Shown in pieces: positions 22,313-30,741 of a stretch of DNA of 32,452 nucleotides. The notes below the pieces were generated by a model. That model did not search any database, was not told where the DNA came from, and worked only from the letters and a program-made list of their open reading frames with translations. The stretch's first letter is position 1. Each line of letters opens with the position of its first letter. The position numbers were made by a program, and so were the translations under genes. The stretch covers positions 1-32,452 of the forward strand of contig NZ_CADIKI010000039.1 in NCBI RefSeq assembly GCF_902859935.1. The letters run 5' to 3'. The stretch comes from Paraburkholderia fynbosensis (GTDB lineage Bacteria; Pseudomonadota; Gammaproteobacteria; Burkholderiales; Burkholderiaceae).

Positions 22313-22888
22313 GTGAAGAGTGACGGTAGCTCAAATTCGAGGGAGCAAATCCTCGCTGTCGCGACCACGGTCGCCGGTGCGCACGGCTACGGCGGCCTGA
22401 ATTTTCGCGACATCGCGGCAGAAGTCGGCATCAAAGCTGCCAGCGTCTATCATCACTTTCCCTCCAAGGCCGACCTGGGCGCCGAGGTGGCGAAACGCTA
22501 TTGGGAGCAGTTCTCCGCGATGCTAGCCGCCAGATTGGCCGCGTCGGGCGACCCGATCGTATGTTTGCGCGAATACCCTGATACCTTCCGGTCGGCGCTT
22601 CAGAATGACAATCGCATGTGCTTGTGCAGTTTCATGGCTGCCGAGTACGACGACCTACCAGACACAGTGAAGAAGGAAGTTCAGACGTTCGCCGATGTCA
22701 ACATCAGTTGGCTGGCGAAAGTGCTCATCGCAGCCGGCGTGGTGGCAAAAGAAGAGAGTGAAGAACGGGCTCGGGCCATCTATGCAGCTATTGCTGGCGC
22801 TCAGCTCATGGCGAGAAGCCGTTCTGACATCACGATTTATGATTCGCTAGTCCGGAATTACCGTAAGGCCGGCCTTCTCCCGAGTTAG
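22313..22888 (+). CDS. TetR/AcrR-family regulator, paralogue 2 (TetR-2)
   Basis: 191 residues from GTG 22313 (MKSDGSSNSREQILAVATTV), aligned with the TetR-1 start. The long upstream extension of this frame overlaps GST-2 and both operators and cannot be translated from the predicted promoter. The helix-turn-helix reads NFRDIAAEVGIKAASVYHHF, then PSKADLGAEVAKRYW. The ligand domain carries the CLCSFMAAE block shared with TetR-1 and TetR-3, and the ARSRSDITIYDSLVRNYRKA end aligns too. It likely represses GST-2 and itself. The reading helix is almost that of TetR-1 although the operators differ. Confidence 0.93.
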   Translation: MKSDGSSNSREQILAVATTVAGAHGYGGLNFRDIAAEVGIKAASVYHHFPSKADLGAEVAKRYWEQFSAMLAARLAASGDPIVCLREYPDTFRSALQNDNRMCLCSFMAAEYDDLPDTVKKEVQTFADVNISWLAKVLIAAGVVAKEESEERARAIYAAIAGAQLMARSRSDITIYDSLVRNYRKAGLLPS

Positions 22889-23144
22889 GGAAGCCGGCAC
22901 CGTCCAGACAGGCGCAAGTTTTCAGAGCGCACCTACCGGAGGAGCACGCACGAGTAGCGAACGGCGCCAATGCGTCGGCATCCGTTACTTCGATGCCGAA
23001 TGCAAGTAGGTCGTTCAGACAGATATTGTATTGCTAACAATCTATGCGGCTCCGTCGGACGTCTCAAAATGGCCGGTCACGGTCCGATTCTGATTGCCTA
23101 GCTTGTTCACCAGAGGTCGACTCGCGTCGGACCGTAGCCGATTG

Positions 23145-23528
23145 TCACGCGATCTGCTGAACCCATTGACTCCGCCAACCCGGCGCTTCGAAGGGATCTG
23201 AAAAGTACTGGGTCTCGTGAATGACCTTCCCGTTGCGGAACTCCATAATGCTTACCGTGTAAGCCGCCCGCCCGTTATAGGTGATGGAGTATTCCGTGAT
23301 CCATAGATTACCTTCCCCTTGAATTCGCCTGACATCGAAACCTGCTGGCTTGCCTGGATGATGACTCCGCAGTGCCTGCAAATTTATTCGCCCGAGGATT
23401 CGTTCACCTGACTGGGGATAGTCACAGATGGCAGCGTCATCGTAAATATCGTGTTCTGCGTCGAGATCGCCGGCCGCCGACGCTTGCCAGTGCGCATTCA
23501 GGGCGTCACGTATTTTCTCTTCCTGCAT
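23145..23528 (-). CDS. SnoaL-like (NTF2-fold) protein
   Basis: 127 residues from ATG 23528, preceded by GGAGG at 8 bases. The NTF2-like cone fold is suggested by an N-terminal helix (IRDALNAHWQASAAGDLDAE), then DAAICDYPQSGERILGR and the C-terminal strands AAYTVSIMEFRNGKVIHETQ, YFSDPFEAPGWRSQWV. SnoaL-like proteins are small isomerases, hydratases or binding proteins, and the activity here is unknown. A sequence partly like the TetR operators (GCTACCTTACGTTC, 23541-23554) lies just upstream. Confidence 0.88.
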   Translation of the reverse strand: MQEEKIRDALNAHWQASAAGDLDAEHDIYDDAAICDYPQSGERILGRINLQALRSHHPGKPAGFDVRRIQGEGNLWITEYSITYNGRAAYTVSIMEFRNGKVIHETQYFSDPFEAPGWRSQWVQQIA

Positions 23529-23540
23529 GGAGTGCCTCCG

Positions 23541-23559
23541 GCTACCTTACGTTCACCTA
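23541..23559. promoter_or_regulatory. Degenerate TetR-operator-like sequence before the SnoaL-like gene
   Basis: GCTACCTTACGTTC shares GCTACCT-x-ACGTTC with the ALDH operator region (GCTACCTAACGTTC), but the right arm is not conserved, so the palindrome is lost. It is 13 bases from the start codon. It may be a relic or a weak half-site. Confidence 0.25.
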
Positions 23560-23881
23560 TTGCGTGCGTCGCGAAATAAACCCGGGCGCCCGTCCAGACG
23601 ACTTCGAGACTCCACGAAGCATGTGCTCAATGAGTGCTCTTACCGAGGTCTAAACTTCATCGTGATGGGCAGTTGCTAGGAAGGGGACGACTTCACGAAT
23701 TGTCTACGATCTTCGAGCGGGTGTCGAACGACCGTTTCTGGCCGAGCGCGACCAACCGCGAACGCACCAGATCGACCCGTTCTAGTCTCTCGGCTTCCTT
23801 TAAAGCGGCCGTTCAGCGCCTAAATCTTCCGGGCCGGCGCAGCATGTACTATGCACATTCTCAGGTATAGGACAGCACGCG
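23560..23881. other. Intergenic region, no gene seen
   Basis: The region between the divergent SnoaL-like and hydrolase genes holds their promoters. No convincing operator other than the degenerate site at 23541 and no coding pattern are visible. Confidence 0.35.
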
Positions 23882-24700
23882 ATGAAGAGCTTTCTAACCA
23901 CGTCAGGTCGCGCCACACTGGCGACGGAAGCAATCGGAAGCGGCGATCCGATTGTCTTTTTGCATGCGCGGGTCGCGGACCGCCAGATGTGGGGCCACCA
24001 GATGCGCGAAGTTGGCGCTAGCCACCAAGCTATTGCCTATGATCGACGCGGATTCGGTGAAACCGTCGCCGAAGCAGAGAACCATTCCGCCGTGGAAGAC
24101 CTGATCGCCGTCCTCGAGTCGGTGACGGACGGGTCTCCCGCAGTCCTCGTCGCCTGTTCGCAAGGCGGCGGCATTGCACTTGACGGAGCGCTTCGTTACT
24201 CGTCACACGTCCGCGCTCTCGTTCTCATTGCGCCGAGCGTAACAGGCGCTCCACCGCTGAATCATCCTGCTCTGATCGAAAACTTGTTAGCTCGTTTAGC
24301 GGCGGCGGAAGCGAACGGCGACATTGACGATGTCCTCTCGATTAGAACGAGCCTCTGGCTTGATGGCCCATTTGAACCGCGGGGCCGTGTGATCGGCGAT
24401 GCGCGCAGACTGTTTCATGAGATGAACTCCGTTGCCCTCCGTTTGCCGCCACCCGGTACGAACATCGATGAACCAATCGCATATGAACGGTTGACGGATG
24501 TGTCGGTGCCGACGCTCGTGATATGCGGCGACCTCGACCTGCCGAGCATTCAGGAGCGAAGTCGCTACGTCGCGGCTAATGTGCCTTTCGGAACGTTTCA
24601 TCAGATATCAGGCAGTGCTCATTTGCCTAGCCTCGAACGGCCGCAGGAGGTCACGAATCTGATCATAGATTTCATCGATCAACGTACTGCTGAACGGTAA
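23882..24700 (+). CDS. Alpha/beta-fold hydrolase
   Basis: 272 residues. The strand-turn IVFLHARVADRQMW holds the oxyanion region. The nucleophile elbow is VLVACSQGGGIALD with S93 (Ala-Cys-Ser-Gln-Gly rather than the usual G-x-S-x-G). The acid is in TLVICGDLDLPS and the His in ISGSAHLPSLERPQEV. The YDRRGFGET segment is typical of peroxidase- or esterase-like members. The substrate is not evident. No signal peptide, so it is cytoplasmic. ATG 23882 lies 5 bases after AGGACAG... with only a modest ribosome binding site. Confidence 0.9.
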   Translation: MKSFLTTSGRATLATEAIGSGDPIVFLHARVADRQMWGHQMREVGASHQAIAYDRRGFGETVAEAENHSAVEDLIAVLESVTDGSPAVLVACSQGGGIALDGALRYSSHVRALVLIAPSVTGAPPLNHPALIENLLARLAAAEANGDIDDVLSIRTSLWLDGPFEPRGRVIGDARRLFHEMNSVALRLPPPGTNIDEPIAYERLTDVSVPTLVICGDLDLPSIQERSRYVAANVPFGTFHQISGSAHLPSLERPQEVTNLIIDFIDQRTAER

Positions 24701-24799
24701 CGCCGACAGCGTGAACGCTGGCGAGAACGAGCGTCTCCGCGTGCAAAGTGATTGCTGACGATTTAGGCGGCCACACCGAATTTCCGCTTTTGGCCGACG

Positions 24800-24967
24800 G
24801 CCGGCCGTAGCCCACTCCGGCCATTCCCTTACTGGTTTCGGGCATTCAAGGCTCGGGCCATACGAAGGCGCCCTGGCAAACACTTCGCCAGTGGCCGGAT
24901 TCACGACGTCGAAGCTGTCCTCTCTGTCAGTGGTTAGCAGGCCAGACGTATAGGGCGATTGTCCCGC
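24800..24967 (-). pseudogene. Aldehyde dehydrogenase N-terminal remnant
   Basis: The minus-strand frame gives SPYTSGLLTTDREDSFDVVN followed by PATGEVFARAP. It aligns with residues 19-50 of the ALDH at 15074 (GPYFLSIAGKLLETDDSFDV, LNPATGRVLARAP). After about 24855 the match weakens and is lost. Roughly 440 residues are missing. Its start overlaps the 3' end of the methyltransferase gene in another frame, showing that the junction formed by deletion. This is the second ALDH-type locus in the window. Confidence 0.7.
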
Positions 24968-25475
24968 GCCCGGTTCCTTGGCGGGCGGCCGATATAACGC
25001 GCCCCCGGAACAGAAATGTATTCGTAACAACGCAGGCACCCGGTTTGACTGTCTGGTCCAGCAGGTCGCTTACTGGTGCCATAAGATCTGGCATCAGATA
25101 ACAGACAATGGCATCCGCGCTCTCCACGCCACTGCTGAAGAAATTGCCCCATCGCACGACCACATTAGACAGACGTTGAGTTCTCAAACGCGAGACCAGA
25201 TAGGGGAACGGCGATAATTCCAGACCTTGCACTGTTGCATCGGGGAACGCCCGTGCTAACGCAACCAGGAGCGCGCCCCACCCGCTACCGAGATCGATAA
25301 TCGCCGCATGCTGCGGCAGCTTCGCGAGTCCAAGCAATGCAACAACATCGACTACTTCCGATTTGCTCGACGAAAGCGACGGCACCCCGGTCAGGAGAAT
25401 TGAAAAAACAAGAGACAGGCCCGCGAGCAAGGTCAGGCAAATTGCAGTACATGAAAGAATCGTCAACATAGCCAT
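24927..25475 (-). CDS. Membrane-anchored class I SAM-dependent methyltransferase
   Basis: From ATG 25475 (RBS AGGAT) about 182 residues. A TTG at 25532 would add 19. An N-terminal hydrophobic helix (MLTILSCTAICLTLLAGLSL) anchors it. Motif I AAIIDLGSGWGALLVALARA binds SAM, and GLELSPFPYLVSRLR is the acidic strand 2 (motif II). NVVVRWGNFF and ADAIVCYLMPDL follow. Such small proteins resemble FtsJ/PrmA-like or lipid methyltransferases of unknown substrate. The C-terminus overlaps the ALDH remnant by about 40 bp in another frame, so the last residues may be altered. Confidence 0.78.
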   Translation of the reverse strand: MAMLTILSCTAICLTLLAGLSLVFSILLTGVPSLSSSKSEVVDVVALLGLAKLPQHAAIIDLGSGWGALLVALARAFPDATVQGLELSPFPYLVSRLRTQRLSNVVVRWGNFFSSGVESADAIVCYLMPDLMAPVSDLLDQTVKPGACVVTNTFLFRGRVISAARQGTGRGTIALYVWPANH

Positions 25476-25680
25476 CGCAATCCTGTCGGTTACGCCTGTC
25501 CCGAGGCCACGAGGCGCTCGATTTGTGAGCAATCCAAGCCGCGCACTTGCACCCGGTTTGGGACGAAAGCGGCCGCAAACCTAAGGCGTGTCCTGACGAT
25601 CGCATAAGAGTTTGGCGCGCGTGCCTGAGCGAACGCAGGTTGGATGCTTTGCACAGCTCTCCCCGTCACGAGAAACTCGC

Positions 25681-27483
25681 CTAGCGACGCGACGCGATAG
25701 AGGGCAACAACAGATACGACGCGTGCTCCCGGCCCGTAGCAACCGTGTCCATTCCGCCATATAGAGAGGGGTCGCGGTTCGGATGGGCCGCGAAGAAAAG
25801 ACCCGAATTTTTCGTATCGGGAAGGTCGTAATCCTTTGCGTGCACGATTGGAGCGTTGGGGCCGTAGCCAAAATCCTTGCCCTGGATCGTCAATGCCAGA
25901 CGATATCCCTTGGGGACCACGATGCTCGTCGGCTCCGTGAACTCGATTTCCGCCGGATAAAGCTGCCCGGGTCTCATCGGTTCAGAAGTGAGATGCGGAT
26001 GGAAGGGACGGTATTCGGCTGATTTCTCCGGATCGACGGCGCGGTGAGACACGCGCAGATAGCCGAGATCGAGCGGTACGTTCGGATCACTGTTGCCCGT
26101 AAAGGTGACATCCCTGCCCTGCGGATCGATGAGTCTGAGCGCGGCAAAAATGTCCATGTCGGCAGTCGAAGAGCCAACCCACAGCCTTACACCAATTGGC
26201 CCGGTGAATTCCGTTTCATTGGTAAACGGTGCAGTCGTGAACGTCAGCCCGTCCCCGGATCCCTGGTAAGACTTTTCAGCGGGCGAAGCGGCTTCGAGTG
26301 TCGGCGCCATCGACCCGCTCGCGGCGTCAAGATAATAGCGCTCCCATTGCGTATCAGGCAGCGGCCAGGCCCCTGCGTTCCGCCAGGATGTTCCATCAGG
26401 GCGCCGAACCTGTACGGCGACTCGCGGCTCCTTCTCCCATCCATTGTTAGCGCCCTTCAGGAAGTGGTCGAAGAAGCGTTTCTGAAGTGCGAGCGCCTCC
26501 TCCGAATAGAAGGGAGTCAAGTGATCGCCAGTCTGGATACGCAGCCATTTCTGCTTGCTCGCGGCCACGCGATAGCCTTCCGTGCTCCAGTCGGTCCAGT
26601 TGGCAACGTCGAGCAGCGGCACCGTAATACGACTTCCGTCCGGGGTCCTCTGGTGATAGTACTCATCATCGAACGGATGCTTTGCCAGAGCTCCGACCGG
26701 GTCGACGCGGTTCTGCTTCAGAAGCTCAGGAGAGAGAGGCGCACCAGTGTCCTTGCCGCCGTTGATGGAATCAACGAACGGCGTTGTCGCATTGCCGTTC
26801 TGGTTGGGAACCACCTGATGGGTCCACCAGAACTCCCATGCAACGTTTAGAATTCCACCGTAATAGCCGATCTCCCGATACTGGTCGTACGCGCCTTCCC
26901 ACGGCAAGATTGCCGCCAGACCCTCCGGCTGCAAAGCGGCGACCTGGTACTGACTGATCGCCTGGAATGACGTGCCGAGCAGACCTACTTTTCCCGAACT
27001 CCAGGGCTGCTGAGCCGCCCACGTGATCAGCGTCGCATAGTCTTCGGTCTCGCGCGGGGAAAAAGGATCGAGCACGCCCGGCGAGGCGCCAGCCCCGCGG
27101 ACATCCGCGTGAATCACGATGTAGCCGTTTGCAACCCAACGTTCGGGGTCCGGCGCCTCGAACCGGATATAGCGGCACGAAGACTTCTTGCAGAGGTCCG
27201 GATATTTCGCGATCAACTTGGCCCACGATGCCTTGTAGGCCGGCGCGTCTGCCATGCCCGTGTCCTTCCCGTAAGGCCCCATCAGCATCAGCACCGGGTA
27301 ATGGCCCGGCTTTTCGGGGCGATAGATATTGACGCGCAGGTCGAGGCCATCGGTCATGGTGACTGGCACGTCGTGATCGAAGATCATTCCGGGGACTCCG
27401 CTATCGACCTGCTTCGCGATACCGGGTTGGGCGAATGCGATGAAGAAAGCCGCAGCTAATGGCGCAAGTCTGACAAAGCGCAT
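25681..27483 (-). CDS. Secreted CocE/NonD-family hydrolase (X-Pro dipeptidyl-peptidase S15-like)
   Basis: 600 residues from ATG 27483, preceded by AGGAG at 8 bases. The signal peptide is MRFVRLAPLAAAFFIAFAQP with cleavage near GIA-KQ. The alpha/beta domain has HADVRGAGASPGVLDPFSPR and the nucleophile in VGLLGTSFQAISQYQVAALQ (S172). Asp is probably in LDVANWTDW and His in TGDHLTPFY. The C-terminal jelly-roll domain (PFTNETEFTGPIGVRLWVGS) is the CocE/NonD X-Pro C-terminal type. It acts in the periplasm or outside on esters or acyl compounds. Substrate unknown. The gene is intact. Confidence 0.92.
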   Translation of the reverse strand: MRFVRLAPLAAAFFIAFAQPGIAKQVDSGVPGMIFDHDVPVTMTDGLDLRVNIYRPEKPGHYPVLMLMGPYGKDTGMADAPAYKASWAKLIAKYPDLCKKSSCRYIRFEAPDPERWVANGYIVIHADVRGAGASPGVLDPFSPRETEDYATLITWAAQQPWSSGKVGLLGTSFQAISQYQVAALQPEGLAAILPWEGAYDQYREIGYYGGILNVAWEFWWTHQVVPNQNGNATTPFVDSINGGKDTGAPLSPELLKQNRVDPVGALAKHPFDDEYYHQRTPDGSRITVPLLDVANWTDWSTEGYRVAASKQKWLRIQTGDHLTPFYSEEALALQKRFFDHFLKGANNGWEKEPRVAVQVRRPDGTSWRNAGAWPLPDTQWERYYLDAASGSMAPTLEAASPAEKSYQGSGDGLTFTTAPFTNETEFTGPIGVRLWVGSSTADMDIFAALRLIDPQGRDVTFTGNSDPNVPLDLGYLRVSHRAVDPEKSAEYRPFHPHLTSEPMRPGQLYPAEIEFTEPTSIVVPKGYRLALTIQGKDFGYGPNAPIVHAKDYDLPDTKNSGLFFAAHPNRDPSLYGGMDTVATGREHASYLLLPSIASRR

Positions 27484-27606
27484 CGGGACTACTCCTGGTT
27501 GTTGTTGAGACCGCTTCGAGGGCACCTGGCGACGGACCTGTTTCTGCGGATACGGCAATCACACATTGGCGTCTGAGCTCGGGAAAAGAGCACGGTCCGT
27601 TGACAT

Positions 27607-28572
27607 CTAACGACGCACATCCCGCAAGGCAGCTGCAAGGTCCGTTATCAGTGGCGGATGCAGCGGCTGCCAGCCCAGCCGTTCCTGGGCGACTCGACTG
27701 GAAACCGGGTTGTCTGCGCTCACGAAGGGCGCAAGCCAGCCGAAATGTTTTGCGGCGTCTTCAGGTGACAATGGCACGACCGGGACATTGAGATGGCGCC
27801 CAATAGCCTCGGCTATCTCACGAAACGGGATGCCTCCTTCGGTCACAGCGTGATATCGGGCACCCGCCTCGCCGTTCTCCAGCGCGAGCCGGAACAACAG
27901 CGATGCATCCAGCCGGTGAACTGCGGCCCATCTGTTTGTCCCAGCACCGGGATAGGCGGACATCTGCTTCTTCCGCGCGATTTCGATGAGGCGCGTCACG
28001 AGCCCGAGTCTGGTGTCGTCATGCACCGATGGTGGCAATCGAACGATCGTGGCGTTCACGCCGGTTTGCACGAGATCCAGTGCTGCCTTTTCGGACCGCG
28101 CGCGGAGGCCGCCCACGGCGTCGGGATCCGCGTAGTCTGTTTCTAACGCCGGACGTCCCTGTGCCATCGCCATCGTCGGCAAGGCGATGACGAGCGAGCC
28201 CTTCCTTGCGCTGAGTGCGCCACCGAATGCCTCGATGGCACGCCGCTCTGCCTCGACGGCGGCCGTTGAGAATCGCTTGACAATAGCAGCCGGACGACCA
28301 CCGAACAGGATGCGTAGCCGAACACGCGGACTGGGCTGCGAGAGCGCATGAAAGAAGGCGGTGTGAATGACGCCGTCCACTTCTGCCGCCGCCCGCCGCA
28401 GGACCTCCAGATCTTCGATCGTCCCGCGACAAGCCCCCGCTCCCAGGGCCCCGAGCAAAGCGGCGGCATGCGCCGATCGCGCGAGGCCGGTCACCTGATG
28501 GCCCGCGGCGACAAGATCATGGACAATGGCCGATCCTATGAAGCCGGTGGCACCCGTGACGAATACCCGCAT
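27607..28572 (-). CDS. NAD-dependent epimerase/dehydratase-like extended SDR
   Basis: 321 residues. ATG 28572 is preceded by AGGAG at 7 bases. The N-terminal Rossmann motif is VFVTGATGFIGSAIVHDLVA (TGATGFIG, TGxxGxxG). VDGVIHTAFFHA follows at strand 4. The usual extended-SDR YxxxK is not visible. Only an S-x-K (RARSEKAALDLVQTG) lies in the expected region, as in several atypical SDRs that act as reductases or regulators. GIPFREIAEAIGRHLNVPVV and the final LGWQPLHPPLITDLAA are typical. It is divergent from an AraC regulator, which probably controls it. Confidence 0.88.
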   Translation of the reverse strand: MRVFVTGATGFIGSAIVHDLVAAGHQVTGLARSAHAAALLGALGAGACRGTIEDLEVLRRAAAEVDGVIHTAFFHALSQPSPRVRLRILFGGRPAAIVKRFSTAAVEAERRAIEAFGGALSARKGSLVIALPTMAMAQGRPALETDYADPDAVGGLRARSEKAALDLVQTGVNATIVRLPPSVHDDTRLGLVTRLIEIARKKQMSAYPGAGTNRWAAVHRLDASLLFRLALENGEAGARYHAVTEGGIPFREIAEAIGRHLNVPVVPLSPEDAAKHFGWLAPFVSADNPVSSRVAQERLGWQPLHPPLITDLAAALRDVRR

Positions 28573-28617
28573 CGAAATTCTCCTGTTCGGTTTCGAGTAC
28601 AGACTAAGGCATTGAAC

Positions 28618-28644
28618 CCGGACGATCTATGATCTACAGTCCGG
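28618..28644. promoter_or_regulatory. Inverted repeat in the epimerase/AraC divergent promoter region
   Basis: CCGGAC (28618-28623) and GTCCGG (28639-28644) are perfect reverse complements with a 15-base spacer. Inside the spacer GATCTA is directly repeated (GATCTATGATCTA). It lies 32 bp before the AraC start and 46 bp before the epimerase start, suiting autoregulation and control of the divergent gene. Confidence 0.45.
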
Positions 28645-28675
28645 ATTTGGTATTCAATCGTTCGAGACTGAGTAA

Positions 28676-29620
28676 ATGGACCCGCTATCCGATGTGCTGT
28701 CATTGCTGGAACTGCGCAGCTACGTGTCCGGCGGCTTCGATGCAGGCGGAGAATGGGCCGTACGGTTTGGTCACCACGACGGGATCAAATTCCATGCGGT
28801 TCTTCGGGGGCAGTGCTGGGTGTCGGTTGAGGGTGAGCCTGAGCCAGTGCGAGTCACCGAAGGACAGTGCTTCCTGCTGGCCAGAGGAAGGCCCTTTCGC
28901 ATCGCGAGCGATATGGAAGTGGAAGCGGTCGATGTCCGCACGCTCCTGCCGCAGATCCACGACGGCCGTATCGTGACCTATAACGGCGGTGGTGAATTCG
29001 TGAGCATCGGCGGATATTTCACTCTGGCCGATGCTCAGGCCGATCTCCTGCTGAGGATGCTCCCGCCCATCGTTCACGTGCACGAGGAACCTGGCCTGTC
29101 CACGTTGCGATGGTGTATCGAACGCATGAGACAGGAATTGCATGAGCCACAACCGGGGGGCGACATTGTCGCCCAGCAGTTGGCCACCATGGTACTGGTG
29201 CAGGCATTGCGGATGCGGCTTGCCGAGACACGCAGCGATGGCGTCGGCTGGCTTTTTGCCCTGGCGGACAAACGCATGCGTGCGGTGATCAACGCGATGC
29301 ACGACGCACCTGGGGCGAGATGGACCCTGCAGACGCTGGCCGGGCATGCAGCCATGTCGCGCACGACCTTCGCGCTCAGGTTCAAGAAACTCGTTGGATT
29401 GTCGCCGATGGAATATCTGACGCGCTGGCGAATGATGCTGGCCGCGGACAGGCTGACTAACTCCCGCGACTCAGTTGCCGGGATCGGTCTCGCGCTGGGA
29501 TATGAGTCAGAGAAATCGTTCATCACGGCGTTCAGGCGGATCATGAACTGTTCGCCACGGCAGTATGCTCGCCGGCAACTCGCAGGCGTAAACGACGCGC
29601 ACGACGCAGGAACGATATGA
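28676..29620 (+). CDS. AraC-family regulator with cupin N-terminal domain
   Basis: 314 residues. The N-terminal AraC-type cupin (cupin_6) is at about 1-190: GHHDGIKFHAVLRGQCWVSV, VTEGQCFLLARGRPFRI. The two helix-turn-helices at about 205-300 read WTLQTLAGHAAMSRTTFALR and VAGIGLALGYESEKSFITAF, followed by CSPRQYAR. It is likely an effector-responsive activator of the divergent epimerase-like gene. The start at 28676 fits the family-typical MDPLSDVLSLLELRSYVSGG. No defects seen. Confidence 0.93.
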   Translation: MDPLSDVLSLLELRSYVSGGFDAGGEWAVRFGHHDGIKFHAVLRGQCWVSVEGEPEPVRVTEGQCFLLARGRPFRIASDMEVEAVDVRTLLPQIHDGRIVTYNGGGEFVSIGGYFTLADAQADLLLRMLPPIVHVHEEPGLSTLRWCIERMRQELHEPQPGGDIVAQQLATMVLVQALRMRLAETRSDGVGWLFALADKRMRAVINAMHDAPGARWTLQTLAGHAAMSRTTFALRFKKLVGLSPMEYLTRWRMMLAADRLTNSRDSVAGIGLALGYESEKSFITAFRRIMNCSPRQYARRQLAGVNDAHDAGTI

Positions 29621-29711
29621 GTGCACACGCCAAAGGTGTGATGCCGTCAGCGAGAGATCTGGATTGCTTTTGCGCGGCGTAGCCGGGATGAACAGCAAGG
29701 CGTCATCGCCG

Positions 29712-30248
29712 TTATCGGATCGGCCACCCGCGGCGCTGAGCTTTGTCAAGCGAGGCTCGTACCACCGCGCGATGAAACGGAGCGATGAGGGCAAAGTAGG
29801 CTCGCCCCAGCAGACGATTGTGGAAGACAAGCGTAGTCACTATCAGTCGGCGAAGCCGGCCGTCGGATGCCGGCTGCACAAGCACCGACACACGAAAATT
29901 GAGGTGTATGTCGTCTTCGCCGAGAATGATCTCGCCATCGTACCGCTCGAAGACCCGGAAAATATTGATCCGGTCGCCGCCCTCGGCCGCGAGATCGACC
30001 GCCCGCTTAAGGCCAAGAGGCCACACGAGGGTGTCGCGCAATCCCACTAGCATCACAACCCATTCGGCGGGCTGTGCAAAGATGTGTCGTGCCAGATCTT
30101 CTGCGTCGCGAGACGCGGATTCTGGCAACTCGATCGAAAACGCGTCGCCGAAATCGGCTCGGCCGTAGGACGCGGCGAGCCGTGACGCTGAAGACAAGTC
30201 GGTTTGCTCGACCTTCGTGCTGGCATGTTGTCGGACAGCGTCAAGCAT
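29712..30248 (-). CDS. DUF2867-domain protein
   Basis: 178 residues from ATG 30248 (weak GGGG ribosome binding site). The pattern ADFGDAFSIELPESASRDAE, WVVMLVGLRDTLVWPLGLKR, INIFRVFERYDGEIILGEDD, HLNFRVSVLVQP and the end FHRAVVRASLDKA match DUF2867, a START-like family of unknown function often found beside NAD-binding proteins. No signal peptide is seen. A 15-bp palindromic site lies 113 bp upstream. Its neighbours give no clue beyond proximity to the AraC/epimerase pair. Confidence 0.85.
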   Translation of the reverse strand: MLDAVRQHASTKVEQTDLSSASRLAASYGRADFGDAFSIELPESASRDAEDLARHIFAQPAEWVVMLVGLRDTLVWPLGLKRAVDLAAEGGDRINIFRVFERYDGEIILGEDDIHLNFRVSVLVQPASDGRLRRLIVTTLVFHNRLLGRAYFALIAPFHRAVVRASLDKAQRRGWPIR

Positions 30249-30741
30249 AGAAAAGCCCCATCAGCACGGAAGTCCCCTGACGTTGCATAAACCTCCATAG
30301 CGCGGCCATACTCTATCCCTAACCTGGTCAATTTTTTTCACTTCGGGACGCGCCGAAGGTTGAACGATCGTTTCATTGTACGGCCCAACCGGCTGTATGC
30401 CTCACGCAATTGCTCGCAGACCGGCGCTGACGCACCGGTTGGAAATGATCAGTCCGGCTTTGGCCGCGACATCGCGCCGGATACGCGTTATACGCGTGTA
30501 CGAATGTCTGCGCAGACGCACAGCATAACGACGTAGGAACCTGCTCCGCCGATGCTGTGCGCGTGGGGCCTGTACGATGAAGATAGTGCGCGGTCGTCGG
30601 CGATACTGGACGCGGCGCACTAACAGACGAGCCGTTCAGTACCGTGCCTTTCCCGGACGCGGTGCCATCTGCCCGCAGGTTTCGAAGCAGCAGGACGGGT
30701 CACGAGCCCATCATGGCAATTGGCGCCCCTGATTGCCTTCG
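30249..30741. other. No gene recognised; holds an operator-like palindrome
   Basis: About 490 bases without a supported gene. It includes the palindrome at 30361-30375 and a short direct repeat ATACGCGT/ATACGCGT near 30480-30497. A plus-strand frame ending at about 30526 (PALAATSRRIRVIRVYECLR) could be a decayed gene tail, but I cannot identify it. Confidence 0.35.
30361..30375. promoter_or_regulatory. Palindrome TGAACGATCGTTTCA upstream of the DUF2867 gene
   Basis: The core AACGATCGTT is a perfect 10-bp palindrome, extended imperfectly to 15 bp. The left half GAACGATC is the same as in the site before the EamA exporter (19789-19796), so the TetR at 19140, or a relative, might act here. It lies 113-127 bp upstream of the DUF2867 start. 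Confidence 0.4.

Noticed and set aside
24707..24720. Hairpin CAGCGT-GA-ACGCTG after the alpha/beta hydrolase
   Set aside because: A 6-bp stem with a 2-base loop and no T-run is not a credible rho-independent terminator.
30475..30500. ATACGCGT direct repeat as an iteron or operator
   Set aside because: Only two copies, in patternless DNA, with no neighbouring gene start.
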